Of a stretch of DNA of 49,134 nucleotides, positions 48,845-49,134 are shown piece by piece. This DNA comes from Paulinella micropora (taxonomy: Eukaryota > Cercozoa > Imbricatea > Euglyphida): the NCBI GenBank assembly GCA_009731375.1, contig BJOX01000150.1, positions 833,675-882,808 on the forward strand, written 5' to 3'. Both the position numbers and the translations under genes were made by a program. Each line of letters starts with the position of its first letter. Position 1 is the first letter of the stretch. Under the pieces are notes generated by a model. It searched no databases. It worked only from the letters and a program-made list of their open reading frames with translations, and had not been told where the DNA came from.

Positions 48845-49134
48845 ATGCCAGTATCACCAGTGATAATTTCACAACCATCAGGATATAACATCGGATACAA
48901 TCCATCAATGCCACAGAAGGGAGGAAAAAAGAAAACCAAGAAGAAGAGTGGTCAAAAGGGAGGAAAGATTAACTGGGCTAAGGTCGGAAAAACTGCCTTG
49001 GCTGTTAATAAATTTCTTCGCGATAATAAGGTAATCTCTAGGACTGCGGGGGCGTTGAGTAGTGTTGGGGTGCCTTACGCTGGTAGTGTTAGTGCTACTG
49101 CCGCAAAACTTGGGTATGGTAAGCAACGAGGAGG
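48845..49134 (+). CDS. Small basic virion-type protein (cut by window end)
   Basis: Starts MPVSPVIISQPSGYNIGYNP, followed by a Lys/Gly-rich stretch (GGKKKTKKKSGQKGGK), a helix (VGKTALAVNKFLRDNKVISR) and LGYGKQRGG at the window edge. The layout of basic patch, DNKVIS helix and LGYG-K/R-GG end recalls small basic proteins found beside the capsid and ATPase genes of polinton-like viruses and virophages. Probable DNA-condensing or minor capsid component. 3'-incomplete. Confidence 0.7.
   Translation, partial: MPVSPVIISQPSGYNIGYNPSMPQKGGKKKTKKKSGQKGGKINWAKVGKTALAVNKFLRDNKVISRTAGALSSVGVPYAGSVSATAAKLGYGKQRG

Overview
The window is a draft scaffold from a microbial eukaryote, most likely an alga or other protist; I cannot name the lineage. 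It has GT-AG introns in conserved genes, a eukaryotic DEAD-box nucleolar helicase gene, Ty3/gypsy and LINE retroelements, tRNA-derived SINEs, very dense microsatellites, and several gap runs (60, about 150-200 and 690 N, plus four 10-N joins). Base composition changes sharply near 38 kb, from mixed or GC-rich host DNA to AT-rich DNA carrying viral genes.

Layout. (1) 1-7839, + strand: a DBP9/DDX56-type DEAD-box RNA helicase in at least ten exons. Its introns are filled with microsatellites, degenerate extra copies of three exons, a fold-back element and tRNA-derived SINEs. (2) 7840-9319: gene-poor, with decayed LTR-like pieces. (3) 9320-25874, - strand: a very large (about 16.5 kb) Ty3/gypsy-type LTR retrotransposon with gag-like, protease, RT, RNase H and integrase regions and about 3 kb of unrecognised coding sequence after the integrase. 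It is broken by stops and frameshifts and contains a probable false assembly duplication. (4) 25875-31540: intergenic DNA, tandem repeats and long microsatellites. (5) 31538-33507, - strand: a 5'-truncated LINE ending in poly(A). (6) 33508-37942: microsatellites and then a leucine-rich-repeat (LRR) locus. (7) 37943-49134: AT-rich DNA that becomes an endogenous polinton-like virus (PLV), with a retroviral-type integrase, a tail-fibre-like protein ending in an S74 chaperone domain, a two-TM protein, an A32/FtsK-type packaging ATPase and a small basic virion-type protein cut off by the window edge.

The most unusual structure is the LRR locus at 34.8-37.5 kb. It is an array of about 245-bp cassettes. 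Each holds one 28-residue LRR exon on the + strand and one on the - strand, placed tail to tail, so that the four bases GTAC inside a GGTACC palindrome form the splice donor of both exons. Cassettes are separated by a GC-rich palindrome (GCTACCGCG...CGCGGTAGC). One cassette is present twice in opposite orientations, so whole cassettes appear to have been copied and inverted. Each strand therefore reads as an LRR gene whose introns hide the exons of the other. I know of no description of this arrangement. It would suit a system that diversifies recognition repeats by inversion or recombination, but that function is inference.

The PLV is the second point of interest: a mobile virus-like element next to host LRR genes, with a DD34D integrase, two structurally conserved intergenic elements with compensatory stem changes, and two possible frameshift sites.
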